Assembly: GCA_964549335.1 (NCBI GenBank)
Contig: CAZJUQ010000050.1
Coordinates: 114,713-178,712 of the forward strand
Source: Sulfidibacterium sp964549335
GTDB taxonomy: Bacteria > Bacteroidota > Bacteroidia > Bacteroidales > F082
DNA: 64,000 bases
Direction: 5' to 3'
The notes beneath the pieces are model-generated. The model saw only the letters and a program-made list of their open reading frames with translations. It did not search any database and was not told where the DNA came from. Positions 1 to 8,417 of this stretch are shown here, one piece after another (positions within the stretch are counted from its first letter, which is position 1; each line of letters opens with the position of its first letter). Made by a program: the position numbers and the translations under genes.

Positions 1-360
1 AAATTGGCTTCCGATTTGGGGTATCCCGAGCACTATTTGCGAAAAATACTACAAACCTTGGCAAAAAACAGGTTTATCGCTTCTGCCAAAGGTCCTAACG
101 GCGGATTTTTTGCCACCGCTAAAACATTGGACATTTCGCTTCTGAATATTGTTGACCTGTTTGACGGACTCGGTTTTTTCGATACATGCGGTTTGGGATT
201 GCACGAATGTAACGAAGACAAACCCTGCCCTATTCATAACCAGTATCAAATAATCAAAGGAAACCTGTACAAATTGTTGTCGGAAAAAACCGTAAAAATG
301 ATGAAAGATGATTTGGACTCGGGAATTGCATTTATGCGGTTTCAAACCAATGCGGTCTGA
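1..360 (+). CDS. Rrf2-family transcriptional regulator, 5' end cut by window
   Basis: The reading frame is open from base 1 to the stop at 360, so the start codon lies upstream of the window; the TTG at 4 is internal. What remains is the end of the winged helix (LGYPEHYLRKILQ followed by a GPNGGF wing, typical of Rrf2 proteins) and a C-terminal dimerisation region. Three cysteines are spaced C-x6-C-x5-C, the position where IscR, NsrR and RsrR bind an Fe-S cluster, so a cluster-based sensor of iron-sulfur status, NO or redox is plausible but inferred. The next gene downstream is convergent, so no target can be read from context. Confidence 0.85.
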   Translation, partial: KLASDLGYPEHYLRKILQTLAKNRFIASAKGPNGGFFATAKTLDISLLNIVDLFDGLGFFDTCGLGLHECNEDKPCPIHNQYQIIKGNLYKLLSEKTVKMMKDDLDSGIAFMRFQTNAV

Positions 361-417
361 CTACGGTAGATAGATGTCGTGATACTGTGTATAACTTTTA
401 CGTAAATGTCTGAATTT

Positions 418-2955
418 TTAAAATTCTATTGACAGTTTCAGATTGAGCAGCCTCGGTGTAAGATAATTGGGAACCGCAAACTGCCGGTTGTTCACATCGC
501 TAACCCATATATACGAAACGGTATTATATACCTGAAAAAGGTTAAATACCTCCAGACTAAGCCACATTTGGTTGATATTTTTCAAAGGATTTCCCGCTTT
601 GAATTTGCTGTTTTTACCGATAAATTGTTTTGAGAATCCGATATCCACCCGGCGGTAATCGGGCATGCGTAAAAGTTGTTGATAGCGTTGTGTGTTAGGT
701 GCCCCGAAAGGGAAGCCTGTGCCGTAAATAAGCCGGAGATGTACTTTGTATGTGGGGTGCTTTGGAATATAATCCTGAAAATATATGGAAAAGTTGACCC
801 GTCTGTCGGTTGGGCGCGGAATGTATCCGGGCTCTATACGGATACTGTCGGCCACCTCGGTGTCGGTTGTTATTCCCGAAACTATTTTTTCACCCTTCTT
901 ATTGTAATAGTCGTAATAGTAGTCGCCTATAATGTCTTCTGCCGTTTTCATTATCGACATGCTTATCCAACTGTCAATACCTTTGACAAATTCACCGTAA
1001 AGTCTGAAATCTATCCCTGCGGCATAACCTTTGGCGGTTTGGTCGGCAAAATATCTTATTCTTACATTGTCAATTTCGTACGGAATAAGATTGTCGAGCT
1101 TTTTGTAATAAAGTTCCGTGGTAAGTATGAAAGGGCTGTTCCAAAGCCTGAAACGGTAATCGCTGCCGAGGATGAAATGAATTGAGCGTTGCGATTTTAT
1201 GTTTCTGTTTATGGTGCCGTCCATATTACGCATTTCGCGGTAAAAAGGCGGTTGATAATAAATTCCGGATGCAAACCGGAAAACAACGTTGGTTTTAAGG
1301 TGGGGTTTGTACGAAAGATTAAAACGCGGGCTTGCCAAAAATTCGTTTCCGAAATCCCAATAAAATGCTCTTAATCCTCCCGTCAGCGTAATCTTGTCTC
1401 TGTTTTTCAACTTGAATTTCCATTCGTTGGAAATAAATGCCGAGTAACGGTTTATCAGCAGGTTGTTTTGGCCTCCCGCAAAATTTTTCAGGATAAAGTC
1501 GGGATTTGAAGGGTGGGCGTCTCCCGGAATGTTTGAAGGGTGGGGCAGCGAATAACCTGCCGAATCTATCATATCCCATTCGCGTATTCTGTCGTCAACA
1601 TTTTGCCGGCTGTATTTTAATCCCCAACGTAAAAAATGGGTTTCGTCAACATACGAACCGAGATGTTTTAAGGTTATTACTTCTGCGTAAAACCTGTTAC
1701 GTGCATGGTGCAAATAGGTTCCCACTCCTAAGGTTTGAACAGCTTCCCCGTAATTATTCCCTTTGGGATTGTTTTCCAACAATCCTATCCAGTATTGACC
1801 TTGAATATCGTAACTCTCGGCCTCGTCGGTTGAGTATCCCGAAGCAATAAATTGCAAGTTTGTAAAGTTGTTGGGATGAAACGTCAAGGTGGCCGCCGAT
1901 TGCATAATGTTGTAATTGTCAATTTCGGCACCATCGAAATAGACTTTGAAACGGAATGCGGCTTGTATTGTCCCGAAATCGGTTTCCCTGTCTGTTGGAA
2001 CAACTTTGTATCTGTTCCGTGAGTAGTATCCCAAAATTGACAAATCCCACTTGTCGTTAAATTGAAAGGTAAATAACGATTGAAAATCGAAAAATGCGGG
2101 TTTGTAATTCCCTTTTGTGTCGAGGCTTTTCAAAAGATACGAATTTGTTTTGTAGCGTGTTCCTATCAGATAGGTAAATCTGTTTTTGAATGCCGTTCCG
2201 TGAAATGACAAATCGGCTCCGAGGAGACTTGCCGAAAAAGAACCTCCGAAATTGTTGGGAACGATGTATTTTACATCCATTACCGACGACATTTTGTCGC
2301 CGTACCGGGCACCGAAACCTCCCGACGAAAACAAAACACTTGAAACAAGAGAGGGGTTGACAAAACTCAATCCTTCCTGTTGTCCCGTGCTGACAAGAAA
2401 AGGCCGGTAAATTTCTATGCCGTTGACATATACAAGGTTCTCGTCGAAATTGCCCCCCCGTACAGAGTATTGCGAACTCATTTCGTTGTTTGACGATACT
2501 CCCGGCAATGTTTGTATTATGCTTTCAATTCCGTTTGAAATGGAGGGTGCTACTTTCGTCTCTTTGGGATTTAACCGTATCAGATTTTCGGTCCGCAATC
2601 TTTCGTCTCTCACTTCAAAATCGGGCAAGTTAGTGGCATTGGCTTTCAACGAAAAATCCAAAGTGCGTTTTTCACCCTGTTTAAGTGTTATCTTTTTAAA
2701 CGAACTTTCAAATCCTACAAAACTTACACCTATGGTCAACTCCCTGTCTGCCGGAACTTCCATGCGAAAATGTCCTTTTCCGTCGGTAGTTGTTCCCGTG
2801 TTTGTCTCTTTAACGGAGACGTTTGCCAGCTCTACGGGATTGCCCGAATTATCGACAACCGTCCCTTCAATTAAGGCTTTTTGCGAAAACAAAAAAGAGG
2901 GAACCAATATTAATACGAATAACAGATTAATATATAATATCTTGTTTTTTATCAT
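418..2955 (-). CDS. TonB-dependent receptor with carboxypeptidase-like regulatory domain
   Basis: An 845-residue outer-membrane protein. It has an N-terminal signal peptide ending near SFLFSQ, then a carboxypeptidase-D regulatory-like beta-sandwich (about residues 28-110, GTVVDNSGNPVELANVSV), a plug domain (about 130-230, with VRGGNFDENLVYVNGIEIY and a GFGARYGDKMSSV stretch) and a long beta-barrel. It ends in phenylalanine (KLSIEF), as expected of an outer-membrane barrel read by BAM. The family imports ligands too large or scarce for porins, using TonB energy. No SusD partner or substrate-specific enzyme is adjacent, so the ligand is unknown. It is a single-gene unit with its own -7 element at 2996-3003. 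Confidence 0.9.
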   Translation of the reverse strand: MIKNKILYINLLFVLILVPSFLFSQKALIEGTVVDNSGNPVELANVSVKETNTGTTTDGKGHFRMEVPADRELTIGVSFVGFESSFKKITLKQGEKRTLDFSLKANATNLPDFEVRDERLRTENLIRLNPKETKVAPSISNGIESIIQTLPGVSSNNEMSSQYSVRGGNFDENLVYVNGIEIYRPFLVSTGQQEGLSFVNPSLVSSVLFSSGGFGARYGDKMSSVMDVKYIVPNNFGGSFSASLLGADLSFHGTAFKNRFTYLIGTRYKTNSYLLKSLDTKGNYKPAFFDFQSLFTFQFNDKWDLSILGYYSRNRYKVVPTDRETDFGTIQAAFRFKVYFDGAEIDNYNIMQSAATLTFHPNNFTNLQFIASGYSTDEAESYDIQGQYWIGLLENNPKGNNYGEAVQTLGVGTYLHHARNRFYAEVITLKHLGSYVDETHFLRWGLKYSRQNVDDRIREWDMIDSAGYSLPHPSNIPGDAHPSNPDFILKNFAGGQNNLLINRYSAFISNEWKFKLKNRDKITLTGGLRAFYWDFGNEFLASPRFNLSYKPHLKTNVVFRFASGIYYQPPFYREMRNMDGTINRNIKSQRSIHFILGSDYRFRLWNSPFILTTELYYKKLDNLIPYEIDNVRIRYFADQTAKGYAAGIDFRLYGEFVKGIDSWISMSIMKTAEDIIGDYYYDYYNKKGEKIVSGITTDTEVADSIRIEPGYIPRPTDRRVNFSIYFQDYIPKHPTYKVHLRLIYGTGFPFGAPNTQRYQQLLRMPDYRRVDIGFSKQFIGKNSKFKAGNPLKNINQMWLSLEVFNLFQVYNTVSYIWVSDVNNRQFAVPNYLTPRLLNLKLSIEF

Positions 2956-2995
2956 TCTCGAATTTGTTATCGTTTTTCAAGAAACTTATTTGCGG

Positions 2996-3003
2996 CAAAT
3001 TTA
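2996..3003 (-). promoter_or_regulatory. -7 promoter element of the TonB receptor gene
   Basis: On the minus strand this reads TAAATTTG, an exact match to the Bacteroidota -7 consensus TAnnTTTG, 40 bases upstream of the start codon at 2955. No convincing -33 TTG is seen at the usual spacing. Confidence 0.45.
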
Positions 3004-3261
3004 TTATAATTATTCACCATTTAATTTGTAAAGTAATATTTTTATGACGGTATTGTATTTTAAAATGTTAATGAAAAAATATTTTGAAAATATACTAATT
3101 AGGGCATGTAGCTATACCGGCCGCAACTCTTGTGGTTTTGTGCTGTTTTTGAATGCTTTTTAATTATAAACCACGGATAAAGAAATGATTTTCTTTTTAA
3201 AAGCGGATTTGCCGCCGTGCAAAAGAGGCAAGTTTACACACACAATAATAACCGTAAATTT

Positions 3262-3269
3262 TATCTTTG
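3262..3269 (+). promoter_or_regulatory. -7 promoter element of dapD
   Basis: TATCTTTG matches TAnnTTTG exactly and is followed by GC, as often seen in Bacteroidota promoters. It lies 37 bases before the dapD start at 3307. Confidence 0.5.
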
Positions 3270-3306
3270 CATAATAAATTTATCAGGTTAAATAAAAAGA
3301 GCGGAG

Positions 3307-4122
3307 ATGACAAGCATGAAAAATATTATAGAAGCGGCATGGGAAAACCGTGAATTGTTGAACCGGCATGATGTAAGGGAAGCAGTCGAGAGTGTTGTGG
3401 AGCAATTGGATAAGGGTAAACTGCGTGTGGCCGAACCCGTTGGCGATGAGTGGAAAGTTAACGAATGGGTTAAAAAAGGGGTGATTCTCTATTTTCCGTT
3501 ACGGAATATGGAAGTTATGGAGACGGGAATGTTTGAATTTTACGATAAAATTCCCTTGAAAAAGGATTTTGCCGGGCAGCAAGTCAGGGTGGTGCCGCAT
3601 GCTTTGGCGCGGTACGGAGCCTATCTGGCCAAAGGTGTTGTAATGATGCCCTCATATGTAAATATTGGTGCTTATGTCGGTAGCGGAACCATGGTTGATA
3701 CATGGGCCACTGTGGGTTCGTGTGCACAAATAGGGAAAAATGTTCATTTGAGCGGCGGGGTGGGTATCGGCGGCGTTTTGGAACCTGTACAAGCGGCACC
3801 CGTAATAATCGAAGATAACTGTTTCATAGGTTCCCGTTCTATTGTTGTCGAGGGCGTGCGTATTGGAGAAGCTGCTGTTCTCGGTGCCAATGTTGTGATA
3901 ACACAAAGCACAAAGATTATTGACGTTAGCGGTGACGAACCCGTAGAATACAGGGGATATGTTCCCCCCCGTTCGGTGGTTATTCCGGGTTCAATACCCA
4001 AAAAATTTGCCGCAGGCGAATACCATGTGCCTGTCGCTCTGATTATAGGAAAGCGTAAAGAGTCAACCGATACAAAAACTTCGTTAAACGAGGCTCTGAG
4101 GGATTTTGACGTGCAGGTTTAA
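3307..4122 (+). CDS. dapD: 2,3,4,5-tetrahydropyridine-2,6-dicarboxylate N-succinyltransferase
   Basis: Transfers succinyl from succinyl-CoA to tetrahydrodipicolinate in the succinylase branch of the lysine and meso-diaminopimelate pathway; cytoplasmic trimer. The 271 residues match the usual length (E. coli DapD 274). An N-terminal helical domain is followed by a left-handed beta-helix of hexapeptide repeats (about residues 105-215: VNIGAYVGSGTMVDTWATVG, then IGKNVHLSGGVGIGGVLEP), which is the acyltransferase signature. The start at 3307 is preceded by GCGGAG; a second in-frame ATG at 3316 is also possible. It is a single gene, convergent with acs. No other dap gene is in the window. Confidence 0.95.
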   Translation: MTSMKNIIEAAWENRELLNRHDVREAVESVVEQLDKGKLRVAEPVGDEWKVNEWVKKGVILYFPLRNMEVMETGMFEFYDKIPLKKDFAGQQVRVVPHALARYGAYLAKGVVMMPSYVNIGAYVGSGTMVDTWATVGSCAQIGKNVHLSGGVGIGGVLEPVQAAPVIIEDNCFIGSRSIVVEGVRIGEAAVLGANVVITQSTKIIDVSGDEPVEYRGYVPPRSVVIPGSIPKKFAAGEYHVPVALIIGKRKESTDTKTSLNEALRDFDVQV

Positions 4123-4174
4123 TACAGACCTGAAAATATACGGATAGTAAAGGTAACTGTTAAAAAAAGTCCTT

Positions 4175-6070
4175 TTATATTTTCCCTTTTATTATCTCTT
4201 CAACAATTTCGGGATTTGTCAATGTTGAAATGTCTCCGTAATCGTTTGAGCCTGCGGCTATCTGTTTTAAAATGCGCCGCATAATTTTCCCCGAACGGGT
4301 TTTCGGCAATCCTTTAACAAATTGTATTTGATCGGGGCGGGCAATGGGACTAATCATGTTAGTTACACCCTTTTTTATTGAGTTTTTCAACTCCTCTTCG
4401 TGTCCTTGCGGAATATCGGTACAAACCACGAAAGCAAATATACCTTGACCTTTTATTTGGTGCGGGTAACCCACAACCGCCGATTCCGACACCAAAGGGT
4501 GTTCGTTAATGGCATTTTCAATTTCGGCGGTTCCCAGACGGTGACCCGAAACGTTAATAACATCATCCATTCGTCCCAATATCCGGTAGTATCCGTCTTC
4601 GTCGCGTTTCACACCGTCTCCGGTAAAGTACAGCCCTTTGTAACGGCTGAAATACGATTCTACATACCGTTTGTGGTCGCCCCAGTGTGTGCGTGCCATT
4701 CCCGGCCAGGGAAACTTGATGCAAAGATTTCCTTCGACACCTTTTTCGCACAACTTGTTACCTTCGTTATCGACTATTAGAGGTTGAACGCCCGGAAGCG
4801 GAAGGCTTGCAAATGCAGGTTTTGTGGGAATAACCCCGGCAATTGCCGATATCATTATTCCGCCTGTTTCCGTTTGCCACCATGTATCCACAATAGGACA
4901 ACGATTGTTACCCACATGGTCGTGATACCAGTGCCATGCCTCTTCGTTAATGGGTTCTCCCACCGTACCGAGCACTCTTAAAGAGGGTAAATTCAAGTCC
5001 TGTACCCACTCTTGTCCTTGTGCTATCAACGAACGTATTGCCGTTGGAGATGTATAAAACTGATTTACTTCGTATTTGCGGATTATATCCCAATACCTGC
5101 CTGCATCGGGATATGTTGGTATTCCTTCGAACATTACCGAAACGGCTCCTTCGAGCAAAGGTCCGTATATAATGTACGAATGTCCCGTTATCCAGCCTAT
5201 ATCGGCGGCACAAAAAAACACGTCTCCCGAACTGTATTGAAATACGTTACGGAAAGTATAAGCGGTATAAACCATATATCCGCCTGTGGTATGCAAAACC
5301 CCTTTTGGACGTCCCGTTGAGCCGCTGGTATATAATATGAAAAGCGGATCTTCGGCATCCATAATTTCGGGCTCGCAGACATTGCCGGCTCTTTCCATTT
5401 CGTCGTCCCACCAATAATCAAATCCCTCTTTCCATTCTATTTTTTGTCCGGTTCGTTTTACCACAATAGAGGAACTTACCGAGGGACAATCTTTTAGTGC
5501 TTCGTCGGCGGTGTCTTTTAAATTGATGGTTTTTTCGGCACGGAAACCGCCGTCAGCGGTTACCAGAACCTTTGCGCCGGCGTCAACGATGCGTTCGGCC
5601 AAGGCCCTGGCTGAAAATCCGGCAAAAACTATGGAATGAATGGCTCCTATACGTGCACATGCCAACATGGCAATTGCCAGTTCGGGTATCATGGGCATAT
5701 ATATTGCCACCCGGTCGCCTTTGCCTACACCGTGGTTTTTTAATACATTGGCAAACTTTTGTACTTCGGTAAAAAGTTCGTTGTATGTATATGTACGCGA
5801 CTCTTCCGCAGGGTCGTTAGGCTCCCAGATAATGGCATTCCGGTTGCCGGTCAAAAAAAGATTCCTCTCGAAAATGTTTTCCGTAATATTGAGTTTGCCA
5901 CCTTTGAACCATTCCACTTTTGGATTGTGAAAATCCCATTCCAGCACGGTATCCCACTTTTTACGCCAGTAAAATGTCTCGGCAATATTTGACCAAAAAC
6001 CGGTGGGATTGGCTACACTTTTTTGATATTCGTGTAAATAACCGCTCAATGTTGTTATTTTAGGTACCAT
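4175..6070 (-). CDS. acs: Acetyl-CoA synthetase (AMP-forming)
   Basis: Activates acetate to acetyl-CoA through acetyl-AMP in the cytoplasm. It has 631 residues, close to the usual 640-650. An N-terminal ACAS_N segment is followed by the AMP-binding core with the P-loop-like motif YTSGSTGRPKG (residues 247-257), the hinge region YFTGDGVKRDEDGYYRILGR and a C-terminal domain carrying PKTRSGKIMRR. Lys595 in that motif is the catalytic lysine that Pat-type acetyltransferases modify in other species. A single transcription unit, divergent from hutU and convergent with dapD. With pckA nearby it fits growth on acetate or amino acids, but no shared operon exists. Confidence 0.95.
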   Translation of the reverse strand: MVPKITTLSGYLHEYQKSVANPTGFWSNIAETFYWRKKWDTVLEWDFHNPKVEWFKGGKLNITENIFERNLFLTGNRNAIIWEPNDPAEESRTYTYNELFTEVQKFANVLKNHGVGKGDRVAIYMPMIPELAIAMLACARIGAIHSIVFAGFSARALAERIVDAGAKVLVTADGGFRAEKTINLKDTADEALKDCPSVSSSIVVKRTGQKIEWKEGFDYWWDDEMERAGNVCEPEIMDAEDPLFILYTSGSTGRPKGVLHTTGGYMVYTAYTFRNVFQYSSGDVFFCAADIGWITGHSYIIYGPLLEGAVSVMFEGIPTYPDAGRYWDIIRKYEVNQFYTSPTAIRSLIAQGQEWVQDLNLPSLRVLGTVGEPINEEAWHWYHDHVGNNRCPIVDTWWQTETGGIMISAIAGVIPTKPAFASLPLPGVQPLIVDNEGNKLCEKGVEGNLCIKFPWPGMARTHWGDHKRYVESYFSRYKGLYFTGDGVKRDEDGYYRILGRMDDVINVSGHRLGTAEIENAINEHPLVSESAVVGYPHQIKGQGIFAFVVCTDIPQGHEEELKNSIKKGVTNMISPIARPDQIQFVKGLPKTRSGKIMRRILKQIAAGSNDYGDISTLTNPEIVEEIIKGKI

Positions 6071-6107
6071 AGCTAATTTTTGTTTGTGAAAAAATAACTT
6101 TAAAATT

Positions 6108-6115
6108 CAAAAATA
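6108..6115 (-). promoter_or_regulatory. -7 promoter element of acs
   Basis: On the minus strand this reads TATTTTTG, an exact TAnnTTTG match, 37 bases upstream of the acs start at 6070. No clear -33 element. Confidence 0.45.
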
Positions 6116-6189
6116 GAAAAATATTGGATAGTTTGGGAAAATATGTCCGGTGGCAATGAATTTTATAAAATTAATTATTTTGAAACCTA

Positions 6190-6218
6190 TTGGCAGAAAG
6201 GTTAAAATATTAATTTTG
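6190..6218 (+). promoter_or_regulatory. Promoter of hutU (-33 TTG and -7 TAATTTTG)
   Basis: TTG at 6190-6192, an 18-base spacer and TAATTTTG at 6211-6218 make a good Bacteroidota promoter. The distance to the ATG at 6242 leaves a short leader, which argues against the TTG at 6224 as the start. Confidence 0.5.
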
Positions 6219-6241
6219 CTTAATTGAAAAAAAAGAAAGAG

Positions 6242-8254
6242 ATGAGCATAACAGATTTTCAGAAAGCGATATTACAGGGTATTCCTGAAGAGTTGCCTGA
6301 GCCGCAACCTTATGACGAATCGGTAAATCATGCGCCGAGGCGTAAAGATATATTAACGGCCGAAGAGAAGCGTTTGGCATTGAAAAATGCCTTGCGTTAT
6401 TTTCCCGAAAAGTTTCATGAAACGTTGGCTTCTGAATTTGCCGAAGAGTTGAAAAAATACGGGCGTATATACATGTACCGTTTTCGTCCGCGTTACAAAA
6501 TGTATGCACGCCCCATTGATGAATATCCGCATAAAAGCAGGCAGGCCGCTGCAATTATGCTAATGATACAAAACAACTTGGATCCTGCCGTTGCGCAACA
6601 TCCTCACGAATTGATAACTTACGGTGGAAACGGGTCGGTATTTATGAACTGGGCACAGTACCTGTTGACGATGCAGTATCTGGCCACAATGACCGACGAG
6701 CAGACATTGGTGATGTATTCGGGACACCCCTTGGGTTTGTTCCCTTCGCACAAAGATGCTCCCCGTGTGGTTGTTACTAACGGCATGGTTATTCCAAACT
6801 ATTCAAAGCAAGACGATTGGGAACGCTTTAATGCTTTGGGAGTTAGTCAATACGGACAAATGACGGCGGGTTCGTATATGTATATCGGTCCTCAGGGAAT
6901 AGTGCACGGAACTACCATTACCGTTATGAATGCTGCACGCAAAGTGGCAAAAGAGGGTGAAGATCCGTTTGCCGGGAAGCTGTTTGTTTCGTCCGGATTG
7001 GGCGGAATGTCGGGAGCACAACCCAAAGCCGGAGACATTGCCGGTGTTGTTTCGGTGGTTGCCGAAGTAAATCCCGCGGCGGCACGCAAACGGTATGACC
7101 AGGGTTGGGTTGACGTTATTATTGACGATTTGGACGAACTTGTAAACAGGGTAAGAAGTGCCAAGGAGAATAAAGAGGTGGTTTCGATAGCCTATCAGGG
7201 CAATGTTGTGGATGTTTGGGAAAAGTTTTATGAAGAAGATATCTATATAGATTTGGGTTCGGACCAAACTTCGTTGCACAATCCGTGGGCGGGAGGTTAT
7301 TATCCCGTTGGTTTGTCATACGAAGACTCTAACAAACTTATGGTTGAAAATCCGGAGTTATTTAAGGAAAAGGTACGCGAATCGTTAAGGAGACAAGTTG
7401 CCGCAATAAACAAGCATAGCGCGAGAGGTACCTACTTTTTCGATTACGGGAACGCCTTTTTGTTGGAAGCTTCGCGTGCCGGTGCCGATATTATGGATGC
7501 TAACGGCAAAGATTTCCGGTATCCGTCGTATGTGCAGGATATTATGGGGCCGATGTTTTTCGATTACGGTTTCGGTCCTTTCCGCTGGGTGTGTACATCG
7601 GGCAAACCCGGGGATTTGGAGCTTACGGATAAAATTGCCACCACTGTTTTGGAGGAAATTATGGCACATTCGCCCAAGGAGATACAAAGCCAGATGGCAG
7701 ACAACATAAAATGGATAAAAGGGGCGCAACAAAACAGACTTGTTGTGGGTTCGCAAGCCCGTATTCTTTATGCCGATGCCGAGGGAAGAATAAAGATAGC
7801 CACAGCATTTAACGAAGCTATCGGGAGAGGTGAAATATCGGCTCCTGTGGTTTTGGGACGCGACCACCACGATGTTTCGGGTACCGATTCGCCTTTCCGC
7901 GAAACGTCAAATATTTACGACGGTTCGAAATTTACCGCCGATATGGCTATTCAAAATGTTATCGGCGACGCTTTCAGAGGTGCCACTTGGGTTTCGATAC
8001 ATAACGGCGGAGGTGTAGGCTGGGGCGAAGTTATCAACGGAGGTTTCGGTATGGTTCTCGACGGAAGCGACGACGCACAGCGGCGTTTAAAGGCCATGCT
8101 CTTTTGGGATGTTAACAACGGTATTACACGACGAAGTTGGGCACGAAACAAGGGTGCCATGTTTGCAATAAAACGGGAAATGGAACAGACTCCGGGACTG
8201 AAAGTGACTTTCCCGAATATTGCCGATGACAAATTGCTGGAGAAATTTTTTTAA
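6242..8254 (+). CDS. hutU: Urocanate hydratase
   Basis: Second step of histidine degradation: adds water to urocanate to give imidazolonepropionate, using tightly bound NAD+ as electrophile; cytoplasmic. The protein is 670 residues from the ATG at 6242; the frame extends to a TTG at 6224, but a purine-rich AAAGAAAGAG precedes the ATG. It belongs to the long urocanase form (about 660-680 residues, as in animals and many Bacteroidota) rather than the 555-residue proteobacterial form. Visible family motifs include YGGNGSVFMNW, the glycine-rich GLGGMSGAQPKA and QGNVVDVWE. No hutH, hutI or formiminotransferase gene is adjacent, so the rest of the pathway must lie elsewhere. Confidence 0.95.
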   Translation: MSITDFQKAILQGIPEELPEPQPYDESVNHAPRRKDILTAEEKRLALKNALRYFPEKFHETLASEFAEELKKYGRIYMYRFRPRYKMYARPIDEYPHKSRQAAAIMLMIQNNLDPAVAQHPHELITYGGNGSVFMNWAQYLLTMQYLATMTDEQTLVMYSGHPLGLFPSHKDAPRVVVTNGMVIPNYSKQDDWERFNALGVSQYGQMTAGSYMYIGPQGIVHGTTITVMNAARKVAKEGEDPFAGKLFVSSGLGGMSGAQPKAGDIAGVVSVVAEVNPAAARKRYDQGWVDVIIDDLDELVNRVRSAKENKEVVSIAYQGNVVDVWEKFYEEDIYIDLGSDQTSLHNPWAGGYYPVGLSYEDSNKLMVENPELFKEKVRESLRRQVAAINKHSARGTYFFDYGNAFLLEASRAGADIMDANGKDFRYPSYVQDIMGPMFFDYGFGPFRWVCTSGKPGDLELTDKIATTVLEEIMAHSPKEIQSQMADNIKWIKGAQQNRLVVGSQARILYADAEGRIKIATAFNEAIGRGEISAPVVLGRDHHDVSGTDSPFRETSNIYDGSKFTADMAIQNVIGDAFRGATWVSIHNGGGVGWGEVINGGFGMVLDGSDDAQRRLKAMLFWDVNNGITRRSWARNKGAMFAIKREMEQTPGLKVTFPNIADDKLLEKFF

Positions 8255-8379
8255 AAATCGACGTGTGAAACACCCGTGAAAAAGAGGGTGATTTACCGGT
8301 GTTATTTTGAATGAATAAATATTAATATGTTGTTATTAAAAAACATATTGATTAATTATACTTCCCAATAATAAATTTA

Positions 8380-8387
8380 TAGTTTTG
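8380..8387 (+). promoter_or_regulatory. -7 promoter element of pckA
   Basis: TAGTTTTG matches TAnnTTTG exactly and lies 31 bases before the pckA start at 8418. The 163-base gap from hutU and this element suggest that pckA has its own promoter. Confidence 0.45.
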
Positions 8388-8417
8388 CTTTAAATATTTC
8401 ATCAAAAACTAAGTATT

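Larger units (their letters stand above)
2956..3306. other. Divergent intergenic region, TonB receptor / dapD
   Basis: About 350 AT-rich bases between divergently transcribed genes. It holds the two outward-facing -7 elements (2996-3003 minus, 3262-3269 plus). I see no ORF, strong hairpin, tRNA or repeat in the middle portion. Confidence 0.6.

Noticed and set aside
418..2955. SusC/SusD-type polysaccharide locus
   Set aside because: No SusD or glycan enzymes adjoin any of the three TonB receptors, and the receptor is a lone gene.
8268..8305. Terminator after hutU
   Set aside because: CACCC pairs with GGGTG, but there is no T run, so it is not listed as a terminator.
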